A stretch of 64,000 nucleotides of DNA from Polluticaenibacter yanchengensis (lineage in GTDB: Bacteria; Bacteroidota; Bacteroidia; Chitinophagales; Chitinophagaceae), in NCBI GenBank assembly GCA_027854065.1, contig JAQGEF010000010.1:93697-157696 (forward strand), given 5' to 3'. The notes under the pieces are model-generated. The model searched no databases. It was not told where the DNA came from and saw nothing but the letters and a program-made list of their open reading frames with translations. Shown here in pieces: positions 19,401-28,576 of the stretch. The translations under genes and the position numbers were made by a program. The first letter of the stretch is position 1. Each line of letters starts with the position of its first letter.

Positions 19401-22400
19401 TCCTCTCCACGGATCGATATAGTTCAGTTTTGCATTGTAAGTATAGTTACCGCTACCTGTTACATCTGCATCTAAGTAGAAGTACATTGGTTCTGTACCT
19501 GTTTGTAAATTGGTTGGTAAAGCACCTGAATATCTTTTAATAGTGATATTGTCAGGAACGTTTGCACCCCATTGTACTGCCAATACAGTATCTGTTCCTA
19601 CTTTAAATACCTGTAAACTATTTGCTGCAGGTGTTGCAGGCGTTGCTACTGCGTTCGCAGGAACAGAAGTAGGTACAAATTCATAGGCACCTAAATCCGG
19701 CGCTCCTTCTTTTAAAGAAACGGCACGGCGATTATTGTTGATGTCAAACTCATTTTCTGAAATTTGAACTCCACGGCCATTGATTGCCCAAACCTGCGGA
19801 TCTGATACAACCGGTGTTAAATCTGCAGTGGAAATCGCTGGCTTTATAGAAATAGAATTTTCGTCTAAATCAACGCCAATTCTCCACTCATCTAAATTAG
19901 CAAAGTTGTTACCGGTAGTATTTTGTCCTAATACATTACCATTTGTAAATAGTAAGTTGTAGTTACTAAAGAACCTGGCTGTATTGTTGATGAAAATTGC
20001 TTTACCATTACCTTCATTATATAAGATATTGTTCCTGATATCCGCATAATGCCTGTCGCTGGAGCCGTCTGTAAAATAAGCTGCATAGTTATTGGTTGCT
20101 GATGCAGATGCATTTCTAACGGTGTTGTTGAATACTTTTAAGTCGATACTGCTGGTGGAATAGAATCCATAAGAACTGGCGTTCGATGTCTTGATATCTA
20201 CAACATTATTAATCGCATTGGCATTTTCATTTCCGGAGAAGTATATGCCGTATAAAGTACCGGTATTAGATTCGGTAGCTTTAATGATGTTTTTATGAAT
20301 GGTCGCATTATTTTTTGTAGCATTGCTACCTCCTACAAATAAACCGTAGGTGGTAGTGGTGGTAGATGCAATATCAACTTTATTGGAGCTGATATTGTAA
20401 AGTCCTCTGGCACCGGTTTCATAAATAGCATATGCCGTTGTATTTAAAGGTGCTTTTAATTCAACATTGTTATTTGTAATTTCAACGCTGTCAGTAAGGC
20501 CTACATAGATGCCATATTGATACGCTGTTTTAATGGTGTTGTTTTTTATTTGGATGCCACCATTTCTCATTAAAGTGGTTGATGAAATGTAGATACCACT
20601 TGCACCATTATTGATGGTATTGTTATTGATGACATTACCTGTACCTTTTAGTACTGATGTAAAAATACCCATTCTTGTATTTGCTGTAGCCGTTGCTACT
20701 GCACTGTTGATGGTGTTGTTTGATATGCTATCATAACTTGAAGTGCCTGTAATTTCAATAACACGGGCATTAGTTGCGTTTAATGCGTTAATGGTTAACC
20801 CTTTAATTGTAATAAAGTTGGCACTGTCAAACTTGATAACATAGTTATTGGTTGTTGTACTGTTAAATGCTAAAATAGCATTGGTGCCGGCAGCCTGGAA
20901 TGTTACCCTGGCGTTTTGAGAAGCACCACCAATTTTTCTAAATAATACCTGTTCTGTATAAGTGTCATTAGCTACATTAAAAGTAACCGGACCTGCAATA
21001 CCACAAGCCATTGCACTAACGGCAGCATTGAAGGAATTGTAATCACCACCTGTTTTGCTGATGGTATAAGTACCGGCGGCTAAAGGAGCGTTTACTGTTA
21101 ATTGCGCAACAACAGAAGTATCTGATATGCCATTACATTCTACAATACAACGATAGTATGCATTGCCAACTGCTTCAGATATCAATTCAGGAATGTATAG
21201 TGTATCACTGATGGTTGTCCATGTACTGCTTAATGTAGCTGCACGTTGCCATCTGTAAGTTTGGTAGCCACTGGTTGTATTGTTTTTTAAGTTCAATGTA
21301 ACATTGGTGCCAATACAGATATTGCTGTTTGGATTAACGATGGCTTCACCGGCTAATACACCGCTGATACAAGGTGTTAACTGGAATTCATAAGCACCCA
21401 TGTCCGGCGTCGTTGTATTTCTTGGTTGATTCAGGATATCTACACTGATGCCTACTGAAGTTCCTTTATCATTCAATGGTGCTACTGTCGGGGCATAATT
21501 GCCGGCTGCAGAATCTGCATATACCGGATTAAATGAAATAGAATGATGATCTCTGTTGGTGATTACGCGCCATTGCTCTAAAGTAGCGATCGCATTATCT
21601 CTGTAGCCGATAAAGTTATTGCCACCGGTACCTTTTATATACCAGTTGTTATAATCTGATGCTACAGGAATGACATCGCCATTCACAAAGTTCAATCCGT
21701 ACTTCAGACCTGTACCACCACGTGTGATGGTGAAAATATTGTTCTTTAAATCAATACCATTAGCCGCATAGGAAACAGATAAACCGCTTGTAGTGGCTGT
21801 GTTTGATACCGGTACACTGATGTTGTCGAATGAAATGGTATTGTGGTAAATTTTGAAAAGTCCACCGGAGTTCACCGAGAAGCCTGTCTGGGCCCCTAAG
21901 CCATTGATATTATAAACAAGGTTGTTACTGATAATACATGGTTTTTCATGGCCTGCATAGTCAAAGTAAAAACCAACAAAGGCTTGTGTCGCATTCGGAT
22001 TGCCACCAAATGGATTGGTAATCTTATTTTTTGTAATGGTTACATTAGCATTTGTTTGAGATAAATAAATACCATTAAACGCAGCTACTGATGTCCTGGT
22101 AGGGCGGGATAGTGTGTTGTTTTCAATAATGGTTCCTTCTACACCAATTGAGTAAATGCCGGTGCTGTAGAAGTCCTCAATCCTGTTATTAATAACATGG
22201 TTATTATAAATGAAGTTTGAAAAATTTGAGAAATAAACAGGGTCGCCTGCTATTGTAATGCCGTAATAACCACCTTTGATCAGGTTATTTTCAATCAGGT
22301 TATCATCACTCCATGTGTCTCCTGTTCCAATCGGGTCATTACCCGATGCACTGATAACGATGCCTGCGAAGTTGGACGCTGAGGTGCTGGTGGTGGATGA

Positions 22401-25400
22401 TAGTATTTGTGAGTTCCTGATAATATTATTGTCAGCATCATTGGTCAATTGTACTGCAAAGCCATAAGTGCCTTGTGTGGCATCAATGATAAAGTTGTTG
22501 ATGATAAAGTGTTTACCACCATCAATTTTAAGAACAGCTCTTTCGTTGGAGTTTGTAGAATTGAATTTTAGTGTATTGCCATTGCCGTTGAATGTAATGG
22601 TATTAACAGCAGATGCACCTTTTACTCTTCCGAATTTCACTTGTTCCGTATAGATACCGCTATTGGCTACTACATTGAATACAACCGGACCGGAGATGCC
22701 GCAATTCATTGCGTTATAAGCAGCCATTAAACTGGTGAAGTTGGTGCTACTTGGTTGTGCGTTTCTATCAATAGTATAAGTGCCGGCCATAAAAGCTGGT
22801 TGTACCGATAAGTATAGTGTATCGGAAAACACACTGGTGCCGCCACAGGTTACTCTTATACGATAGTAAGCAGAACCATCAGACATGAATCCGATTGTTG
22901 GTGTTAAAGAAGGTTCTCCTACTGCAGTAAATGTACCGTTTTGTGTAGTTGCTGCTTCTAACTGGAATATCTGACCGCCACCAATAGAGTTTCCTGTTAA
23001 GGAGATGGTCATCGGTTCATCCGTACAAATAGTGGTGGCTGTTAAGGACGCTTTGCCTGCAACCGGAGTGGTACAACCCGGAGCAGTAAATTCAAATGCG
23101 CCGATATCCGGTGTTGCAATTGTTCTATTTACACCAAGAATATCTTTGGCAATGCCAATATTTGCACCGGTATTATCTAATGCCGGATTTTTTGGTTTCA
23201 GATTCCCCGTAGGTTCATCTTCAAACATCGGGTCTGAAAAATAGGATTTCGCATCCTGTTTTGAAGCATTTCTCCATTCCTGCAATGTTTTGTACCTGGT
23301 GCCTGATAAATAAGCCAGTGAACTGGCGGCTACAGAAGAACTAAAATAATAGTTATTAAAGTTGATTTGGTTATCGTCTACACTACTGTTGCAATAGATA
23401 GAAGTATTTGTTCCCAGGCCGCCACGTGTAACAGAAATATTATTGTTCATAAAGTTGATTCCTGTAGCATCGCTGATATAAAAACCTGTTGCCTGGTGAT
23501 CCGCTGTATTACCCGTTCCTAAACCGCTTAAAGAAATAGTATTATGGTAGTAATTGGCATTATGAGAAAGGTTGTTGTAAATACCATAAACATTACCTCC
23601 ACCGTTGATATTGTAAATTAAGTTATTGGCTATTAAATTTTCCATACCACTCAGGCCGGAAGCTGTAGCGAAGTTGATACCATAAAATGTGGTAGTAGGC
23701 ATGCCTCCTCCAAAAAAGTTGGTCATGGTATTACCGGAAATGTTCAGCCTGGTATTGATATTACCAATGTAAATAGCATTGGTAGTTGTCAGGTTGGTGG
23801 TTCTGGTTGGCCTGGATATAAAGTTTTCGCTGATTAATGTATTGAATGAACAAACCACGTAAACAGCTGTTTCTCTGAAATCCAGGATCCTGTTTTTCTC
23901 TATAACCGTATTGCCATTGGCAACGGTTGTATTACCTACCAGTGTGATCCCGTAGTTACCTCCAATTATCTGGTTGTTGGAAATGATATTGCCATCACAG
24001 CCTGCTGCACCGGTAGAAACCGGGGCTGTCATATTGTTGGAAATAATGATACCCCCGTACCTGTTGGATGGTGCGTTAATATCTGTTTTAATAATGCTGT
24101 TTCTGATGGTATTTGAATCAGCATCATTGGATATGAAAAAGCCGTAGCCATATTCAGAAGAACCGGTACCGGTAGCATTGATCACTAAATTATCAAATAC
24201 AAAATGATCGGCATTATCCAGGTGGATCACTGCTCTGGCTGTATTTTCGGTTGCTTTAAAAGCTATTTCATTACCATTACCATTGAAAGTAATCTTATTG
24301 GTAGCACTTGCACCCGGGACATTTAAAATGTGTAACTGTTCAGTATAAACTGCATTACCGGACGTAACATTAAATACAACAGCACCATTGATACCACATT
24401 TTATAAAATCTATCGCGGATTTAAATGACTGGAAATTTGTAGCAGTTGCCGGTTCATTTTTATTAATGGTAAATGTTCCGGAGATTAAGTTAGGCGTAGA
24501 TACCAGAACTGATCCTGCATTTGCCGTACCGCCGGTTGTACAGGTGACTACACAACGATAGTAGGTAGAAGCTGTTTGGCTAACTTTGGTAATTGGTGTC
24601 GTTGCTTGTGGAATATTTGTCCAGGTGGAATTGTTAGCGGATTGTTGCCACTGGTATGTTAATCCGGAGTTTTGTGATGCATTTAATAAGCTTAATTCAA
24701 AGGTTTCTCCGGCACACACATATACAGAAGAAGCATTCGCATTGCCTGCCTTCAGGTCAGTAGAAGTACAGGGTAATGCTTCCGTCCAGGAAAAAATCAT
24801 GTTTGGACGAGTTGTTTGAGATCCTAAATTAGATCCTGTACTGATATTACAGTAGTTTTCATCGGAGTAACCACCAATTGTATGAGAAGCGTTGAAGGTT
24901 AAATTTGTAGTCCATGTTACAAACGGATTAGCTGTTGTTGAACCGTTTATACCATCGGTACATAATTCTATTACCAGGTTATCTGTACCATTCCAAAAGA
25001 AAGGTGACGAAAATGGAAATGAATTGACACCTAAAACCGCTAAATGATTCTGTGGGCCATAAACCTGTTTAGTGCCGGTTTCCCAGGTGGTATTGCTTAA
25101 AGAAGCTGTACTGGTGGTACCGATTTTAATGGAAAGCCTGTCAACCTGTCTTTCTGCAGGCGTGAAGTCATTGACATACATTCCCAGGTCTTTAACCGTA
25201 AATTTTATGGCATTTAAATTACCGGTAGTGATACCGGCTGCCCGCAATTCACTGGCTAGTATTAAATATTGCATCCTGGAACCCCTGTTCATGTCTCCCA
25301 GCGGACAAGGATAAACCCAATCCGTATTGGAATCATCTCCGGTTCCAATCGCTTTATCTACCTGGGCATTCACAGATAAGACATTAAGCAATGAAAGTAA

Positions 25401-25442
25401 TAGTAAGACCAAATAAAAACCGATCTTCTTGCTGTTTCTCAT
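16494..25442 (-). CDS. Giant T9SS type B (CHU_C) protein with three beta-helix units
   Basis: 2982 aa with a signal peptide (residues 1-27, ending SVNAQ). Three repeats of an Ig-like segment plus a right-handed parallel beta-helix fill about residues 230-1920; each helix unit opens with a GTYTI-like phrase and a later CGIxGPVVFNV-like phrase, then asparagine-rich coils such as NNTI and NNLI. An IgGFc-binding-type domain follows (~2085-2400: RFWFGYGHTES, IESDEPIAAYV, LIPTSAYGYEYY). Then come a PKD domain (~2640-2705), an Ig-like segment (~2730-2790), FN3 (~2807-2885) and a CHU_C type B sorting domain (~2893-2982: NAFSPNGDGLNDVFKI ... GVYMYV). Beta-helices of this kind often bind or cleave polysaccharide, but no catalytic residues could be assigned. 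Likely a surface adhesin or glycan-binding protein, first gene of the T9SS locus. Confidence 0.9.
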   Translation of the reverse strand: MRNSKKIGFYLVLLLLSLLNVLSVNAQVDKAIGTGDDSNTDWVYPCPLGDMNRGSRMQYLILASELRAAGITTGNLNAIKFTVKDLGMYVNDFTPAERQVDRLSIKIGTTSTASLSNTTWETGTKQVYGPQNHLAVLGVNSFPFSSPFFWNGTDNLVIELCTDGINGSTTANPFVTWTTNLTFNASHTIGGYSDENYCNISTGSNLGSQTTRPNMIFSWTEALPCTSTDLKAGNANASSVYVCAGETFELSLLNASQNSGLTYQWQQSANNSTWTNIPQATTPITKVSQTASTYYRCVVTCTTGGTANAGSVLVSTPNLISGTFTINKNEPATATNFQSFKSAIDFIKCGINGAVVFNVTSGNAVYTEQLHILNVPGASATNKITFNGNGNEIAFKATENTARAVIHLDNADHFVFDNLVINATGTGSSEYGYGFFISNDADSNTIRNSIIKTDINAPSNRYGGIIISNNMTAPVSTGAAGCDGNIISNNQIIGGNYGITLVGNTTVANGNTVIEKNRILDFRETAVYVVCSFNTLISENFISRPTRTTNLTTTNAIYIGNINTRLNISGNTMTNFFGGGMPTTTFYGINFATASGLSGMENLIANNLIYNINGGGNVYGIYNNLSHNANYYHNTISLSGLGTGNTADHQATGFYISDATGINFMNNNISVTRGGLGTNTSIYCNSSVDDNQINFNNYYFSSSVAASSLAYLSGTRYKTLQEWRNASKQDAKSYFSDPMFEDEPTGNLKPKNPALDNTGANIGIAKDILGVNRTIATPDIGAFEFTAPGCTTPVAGKASLTATTICTDEPMTISLTGNSIGGGQIFQLEAATTQNGTFTAVGEPSLTPTIGFMSDGSAYYRIRVTCGGTSVFSDTLYLSVQPAFMAGTYTIDRNAQPSSTNFTSLMAAYNAMNCGISGPVVFNVVANSGIYTEQVKFGRVKGASAVNTITFNGNGNTLKFNSTNSNERAVLKIDGGKHFIINNFIIDATQGTYGFAVQLTNDADNNIIRNSQILSSTTSTSASNFAGIVISASGNDPIGTGDTWSDDNLIENNLIKGGYYGITIAGDPVYFSNFSNFIYNNHVINNRIEDFYSTGIYSIGVEGTIIENNTLSRPTRTSVAAFNGIYLSQTNANVTITKNKITNPFGGNPNATQAFVGFYFDYAGHEKPCIISNNLVYNINGLGAQTGFSVNSGGLFKIYHNTISFDNISVPVSNTATTSGLSVSYAANGIDLKNNIFTITRGGTGLKYGLNFVNGDVIPVASDYNNWYIKGTGGNNFIGYRDNAIATLEQWRVITNRDHHSISFNPVYADSAAGNYAPTVAPLNDKGTSVGISVDILNQPRNTTTPDMGAYEFQLTPCISGVLAGEAIVNPNSNICIGTNVTLNLKNNTTSGYQTYRWQRAATLSSTWTTISDTLYIPELISEAVGNAYYRCIVECNGISDTSVVAQLTVNAPLAAGTYTISKTGGDYNSFNAAVSAMACGIAGPVTFNVANDTYTEQVLFRKIGGASQNARVTFQAAGTNAILAFNSTTTNNYVIKFDSANFITIKGLTINALNATNARVIEITGTSSYDSISNNTINSAVATATANTRMGIFTSVLKGTGNVINNNTINNGASGIYISSTTLMRNGGIQIKNNTIKTAYQYGIYVGLTDSVEITNNNVELKAPLNTTAYAIYETGARGLYNISSNKVDIASTTTTTYGLFVGGSNATKNNATIHKNIIKATESNTGTLYGIYFSGNENANAINNVVDIKTSNASSYGFYSTSSIDLKVFNNTVRNASASATNNYAAYFTDGSSDRHYADIRNNILYNEGNGKAIFINNTARFFSNYNLLFTNGNVLGQNTTGNNFANLDEWRIGVDLDENSISIKPAISTADLTPVVSDPQVWAINGRGVQISENEFDINNNRRAVSLKEGAPDLGAYEFVPTSVPANAVATPATPAANSLQVFKVGTDTVLAVQWGANVPDNITIKRYSGALPTNLQTGTEPMYFYLDADVTGSGNYTYNAKLNYIDPWRGFIDRESRIRLGKTNPANEWTVDAASNVDISANIISQSNLNFIDKLTGLTNPQISYPGTDSVRTDTTNMGTRFWFGYGHTESDYRINSLVASFGGGAKDAKVTVRINGTSWSRTYNVPAHTFVSAESIPRTGTSGALLLREGWSERGISIESDEPIAAYVKADGQIAETGSTMLIPTSAYGYEYYALAYSQDSYDINVYSWFYVIADNDSTKIEITPIKPTVGGREANKPFTITLNKGEVYQLLGARKSQNGAYDLSGSKIKSISNDAGNCYPVAVFSGNTRAFIDCSESFVPFGNYLVQQAYPTNIWGSEYLVAPTVQNDDHKESIKNLYRIMVKDPATVVKVNGTTLTGITENGFYSYWSNTADHIESSHPVQVAQYIPGSSVACEINSTGPEMFYAVPVNQGLYNVEYYRTNESFTGASARVYIQIVIPTEGLKSLLIDGSNTYDYDYAHPNKPGYSVVVKQYMPNRETGSISSDSMFTAITYGLAGTNSYGFTTGVAFRNITDPGITNIYDSTGTYSDFNCLGTPFKFSVLLPSIATNIVWKFSNASQLNPNADSIQTTPVLLGTVVKNGNTYYKYGVDKEFLFNTAGNYVIPVQYTSPVIDNCSSTKQLYLNVKVVESPKVDFTQTYTGCINDVAVFNPTLITAPEDKADKFFWNFGDQTSSRIQAPSKTFSSAGNYTVNLRAITAEGCLATASKPVSVNALPVVTFDNANISVCYGTNATLAVKDPVTNAVYQWYSVATGGTPVFTGATYTINNVTTAQNLYVSATLNGCVSQPRVPVTISVYERVFAPTVTVAEVGITSVTFTWQAVQGANGYSVSTDGGTTWASPSSGVNGLTHTVSGINTVTTIKLLVKALDANNCTDAVSVEVSATTLPGELFFPNAFSPNGDGLNDVFKIEGHSIASLKMIVFNQWGQKIFETADRSIGWDGKHNGKLQPAGVYMYVANIVLIDGSTVQKKGSVNLIR

Positions 25443-25600
25443 AATGTAGTTGTTAGGTTATTTGTATCGAATGCCGTTTTTCAGCAGTCTTTATTAACTA
25501 AAAAATAACGGAGGTAAAGTTATTTTTCTCACATCTCAGAATTATGAGTCGAATCATTCAAAAAATAAAATGAATGGAAACAACTATTTTTACGATTAGT

Positions 25601-25608
25601 TATTTTTG
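25601..25608 (+). promoter_or_regulatory. Possible -7 element for the sensor kinase gene
   Basis: TATTTTTG, an exact TAnnTTTG match 91 bp upstream of the sensor kinase start. No TTTG was found at the expected -33 position. Confidence 0.3.
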
Positions 25609-25698
25609 GGGAGGTTAAAAGACTATCAGATTCTGCGATTCTTGGAATTCGTAGGATTTAGAGCTAAATTCACCGTTTAAAAAGTCAAAGGACTTAAA

Positions 25699-27726
25699 AT
25701 GTTAATTCTGAAAAAAATAAAATATATAATTATTAAATTAATATGTGTTTTATCTATATATAACTGTTTATTAAATACCTCATTCGCTCAGGAAATAAAA
25801 CAGAGTTTATCAACCTATAAATGTGATACAAACGCCATTGATCAATATATCAGGAAGGCGAATGTATATATGGAAACACATAATGACAGCGTGCCTATAT
25901 TACTCAATCAGGCGTTGAAAGAAAGTTACCTGTGTGGTAATGATAAACGCATTATAAAATCACTGGCACAAATTACGACCTGGCAATACGGACATAATGC
26001 TTCTTTGGCCATCAGCTACGGATACCAAACGATTGAAGAATATAACAGGCGGAAAATAACTGGCCAGAATATATCTAACAAGGATATTTACAAGGTGTAC
26101 AATGTAATGGCAAGGTCATACGAAGCCAAAGGTATTATTGACTCTACAGCTTATTTCTATTATTTGCTGAACGATGAAATTGCCAATGGCAGTGATACAT
26201 CTAAAGATTTTGCCGTATCGGTTTACAGCCAGTTGGCACTTTTCTGGCTGAATACGAACTGGGATATTAACAGTGGTTATATTGAACCGACCAAGGAGTT
26301 TATCGAAAAATCAAGACAGGCCGAAAAGAACCTGCCGGATTCAAATCTGCAGGCATATACCAGCTACATGCTGCAGGGTGCCTATTATTTGTGCATCAAA
26401 CAATTCGATTCATCCAGGTATTATTTTCTTAAGTACCTGGATCTGAGAAAGAAAAATAATACGTTGAATGTTACATGGTACGCAGCTGTTTATTTAAATA
26501 TTGCTGAAACTTATATGCTCGAGAATAATCCGGAAATGGCATTGGTGTATTTAGATAAAACGATGGAGTTGAAAGAAAAACTCGCCGGGTTTCAAAGATA
26601 TTTAACTATTACTAAACTTTATTATGCAAGGGCTTATTACCAGCTTAAAAAATATAAAGCAGGGATAGAGTATTTTGAGTCTGCTATTTCCAATAATGCG
26701 ATGAATACATTATTCTCCCGGGAGCTGGTAGAGGCATATAATTACACGAGTGATGCGTATCATGCAATAGGAAATAATGATAAAGCATTTGAGTACAAAA
26801 ATATTTATACCCAGTTGCATGATAGTTTAAATAAGAAAGACAGGATTGATATGATGAACCGCCTGCAGATTAAATTCAACATAGCGGAAAAAGATAAAAA
26901 ACTGGCGGAGCAGAATCTTTCTATTTTAAAAACGGATGAAAGCATTAAGCGAAAAAATATCATTATATCGTCAATGTCTGCATTGGCATTATTACTGGCT
27001 GGTTTGTTTATTTTGTGGCAGCGTAACAGTAAGCATAAACAAAGATTGCAGCAGGAACAGATTAATAGCTTCGATCAGAAAATGCAGATAGCAAACCTGA
27101 ACGCCACCATTGAAGGGGTAGAGCATGAACGGAAGCGGATAGCGGCAGAACTCCACGATGGCATAGGCGGACTACTTTCTGCAGCAAAAATAAATTTCGA
27201 ACTGGTAAAGGAAAAGTACCATTTAGCGGACAAAGAAGATTACAATGACAGTATTGTTTTATTATCCAACGCTGCCAGCGAGTTGAGAAAAACAGCACAC
27301 AATATGATGCCTGAAATGCTTATCCAGCAAGGGTTGACCAAAGCGATAGAATTATACTGTAATTCCACCAGCAATAACAGCAACCTGCAGATACAATTTC
27401 AGACAGCCGGCGAAATATTGGAATTAAGCCCTAACTTTGAACTCGCTATATATCGCATCGTTCAGGAATTGGTTCATAACATTATTAAGCATGCCCATGC
27501 TACAAAAGCGATGATTCAAATAGGATTTAGCAATAATATTGTTGATATCACTGTAGAAGATGACGGCATCGGAATGCCTGAGCATGTGATAGAAAAAGGG
27601 AATGGTGGTATAGGATTGGGAAGTATTCAAAACAGGCTGAAAGCTATAAATGGCACAATGCACATCCAAAACTTAGCAGACGGCGGTACCGGCATTTATA
27701 TAGAAATTTTTGTAAACAAGCATTAG
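25699..27726 (+). CDS. TPR-containing sensor histidine kinase (NarL/HisKA_3 class)
   Basis: 675 aa. A signal-anchor or signal peptide lies at ~1-30 (ends NTSFAQ). Residues ~35-400 are helical TPR-type repeats predicted to be periplasmic. One membrane segment is at ~419-440 (IIISSMSALALLLAGLFILW). A coiled coil leads into the HisKA_3 dimerisation helix with EHERKRIAAELHDGIGG, so the phospho-acceptor is His486. The C-terminal HATPase domain has an N-box (VQELVHNIIKHAHA) and a G-box (VEDDGIGMP, then GGIGLGSIQNR). It autophosphorylates and passes phosphate to a partner regulator, most likely the LuxR-type protein encoded 4 bp downstream. The signal sensed is unknown. The pair converges on SusC/SusD and diverges from the giant T9SS gene, so either could be a target; the sequence does not settle this. 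Confidence 0.92.
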   Translation: MLILKKIKYIIIKLICVLSIYNCLLNTSFAQEIKQSLSTYKCDTNAIDQYIRKANVYMETHNDSVPILLNQALKESYLCGNDKRIIKSLAQITTWQYGHNASLAISYGYQTIEEYNRRKITGQNISNKDIYKVYNVMARSYEAKGIIDSTAYFYYLLNDEIANGSDTSKDFAVSVYSQLALFWLNTNWDINSGYIEPTKEFIEKSRQAEKNLPDSNLQAYTSYMLQGAYYLCIKQFDSSRYYFLKYLDLRKKNNTLNVTWYAAVYLNIAETYMLENNPEMALVYLDKTMELKEKLAGFQRYLTITKLYYARAYYQLKKYKAGIEYFESAISNNAMNTLFSRELVEAYNYTSDAYHAIGNNDKAFEYKNIYTQLHDSLNKKDRIDMMNRLQIKFNIAEKDKKLAEQNLSILKTDESIKRKNIIISSMSALALLLAGLFILWQRNSKHKQRLQQEQINSFDQKMQIANLNATIEGVEHERKRIAAELHDGIGGLLSAAKINFELVKEKYHLADKEDYNDSIVLLSNAASELRKTAHNMMPEMLIQQGLTKAIELYCNSTSNNSNLQIQFQTAGEILELSPNFELAIYRIVQELVHNIIKHAHATKAMIQIGFSNNIVDITVEDDGIGMPEHVIEKGNGGIGLGSIQNRLKAINGTMHIQNLADGGTGIYIEIFVNKH

Positions 27727-27730
27727 GATT

Positions 27731-28354
27731 ATGATCAAAGTTATTATTGCCGATGACCATACTTTAGTCATTAACGGTATTCAGAAAGTACTGGCTACTA
27801 CAGATGCTTTTACTATTTTGGATACATTTAAAAATGGTGAGGACTTATTGAACGGGCTTAAAACGCTTCAGCCGGATATTCTGCTGCTGGACATACAAAT
27901 GCCGGGGAAAACTGGTATTGAGCTGGCCGGTATTATTAATAAGAAATACCCGGCTATAAAAATTATCGCCCTTACAAATGTTGAGATCATTCACCAGGTA
28001 AAGAAAATGATCACTAATGGCGCACAAGGCTATTTGCTAAAAGATGTGGAGCCACAGTTGCTGATTAAAACTATTACAGATGTTTACAATGGGGAGCAGG
28101 TCATTCACCCGAGAATAAAGGATGAGTTGACTAAATCTTATTTTTCGAAGTCAAATGCGAACCCTGAATTAACGCGTAGGGAAATCGAAATATTGAAACT
28201 GATAGCGGACGAATTTACCAACCCGGAAATTGCTGAAAAATTATTTATAAGTCCCCATACGGTAGAGAATCATCGTAATCATATCCTGCAAAAACTAGGC
28301 GTAAAAAATACCGCAGGATTAATAAAAAAGGCGATAGAAGAGGGGATTATTTAG
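27731..28354 (+). CDS. LuxR/NarL-type response regulator
   Basis: 207 aa. The N-terminal receiver domain has the acidic pair DD (residues 8-9), the phospho-acceptor Asp54 in LLLDIQMPG, and the conserved Thr/Lys region (IIALTN, GYLLKDV). The C-terminal ~60 residues form a LuxR-type helix-turn-helix: LTRREIEILKLIADEFTNPE, then IAEKLFISPHTVENHRNHIL. It is a DNA-binding transcription factor activated by phosphorylation, with the adjacent sensor kinase (4-bp gap, probably translationally coupled) as its obvious partner. Its targets are unknown. Confidence 0.94.
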   Translation: MIKVIIADDHTLVINGIQKVLATTDAFTILDTFKNGEDLLNGLKTLQPDILLLDIQMPGKTGIELAGIINKKYPAIKIIALTNVEIIHQVKKMITNGAQGYLLKDVEPQLLIKTITDVYNGEQVIHPRIKDELTKSYFSKSNANPELTRREIEILKLIADEFTNPEIAEKLFISPHTVENHRNHILQKLGVKNTAGLIKKAIEEGII

Positions 28355-28356
28355 TA

Positions 28357-28400
28357 TGATCCCATTTAAATAGTTCGATTAAGCTACCTAAATGGGATCA
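28357..28400. terminator. Hairpin after the response regulator
   Basis: A 12-bp perfect stem (TGATCCCATTTA) with a 20-base loop directly after the response regulator stop. There is no T-tract, so it may be a weak terminator or a 3' stabilising hairpin. Confidence 0.5.
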
Positions 28401-28411
28401 ATGAACATTTG

Positions 28412-28560
28412 AGGCTATCGGCAACCCGAATAAATCCAAGCTTTAATTCCGGCTTCTCCGGGCTCGCTTCGCTCGGTGCTAAGGCACCTGCCGCTAAGGC
28501 GGCAGCCCTGCATATCCGGCAGCCCGTCAGCTACAGTAATTCTATTTAACACCTGGCATT
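28412..28560 (+). repeat. Intergenic hairpin repeat, family A copy 2
   Basis: Starts GGCTATCGGCA, carries GGGCTCGCTTCGCTCGGTG, the GGTGC-TAAG-GCACC and GCCGC-TAAG-GCGGC stem-loops and GCATATCCGGCAGCC, and ends near TTCTATT. It lies between converging genes (response regulator and SusD). Confidence 0.75.
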
Positions 28561-28576
28561 TTGTTTCTTCAGAATT

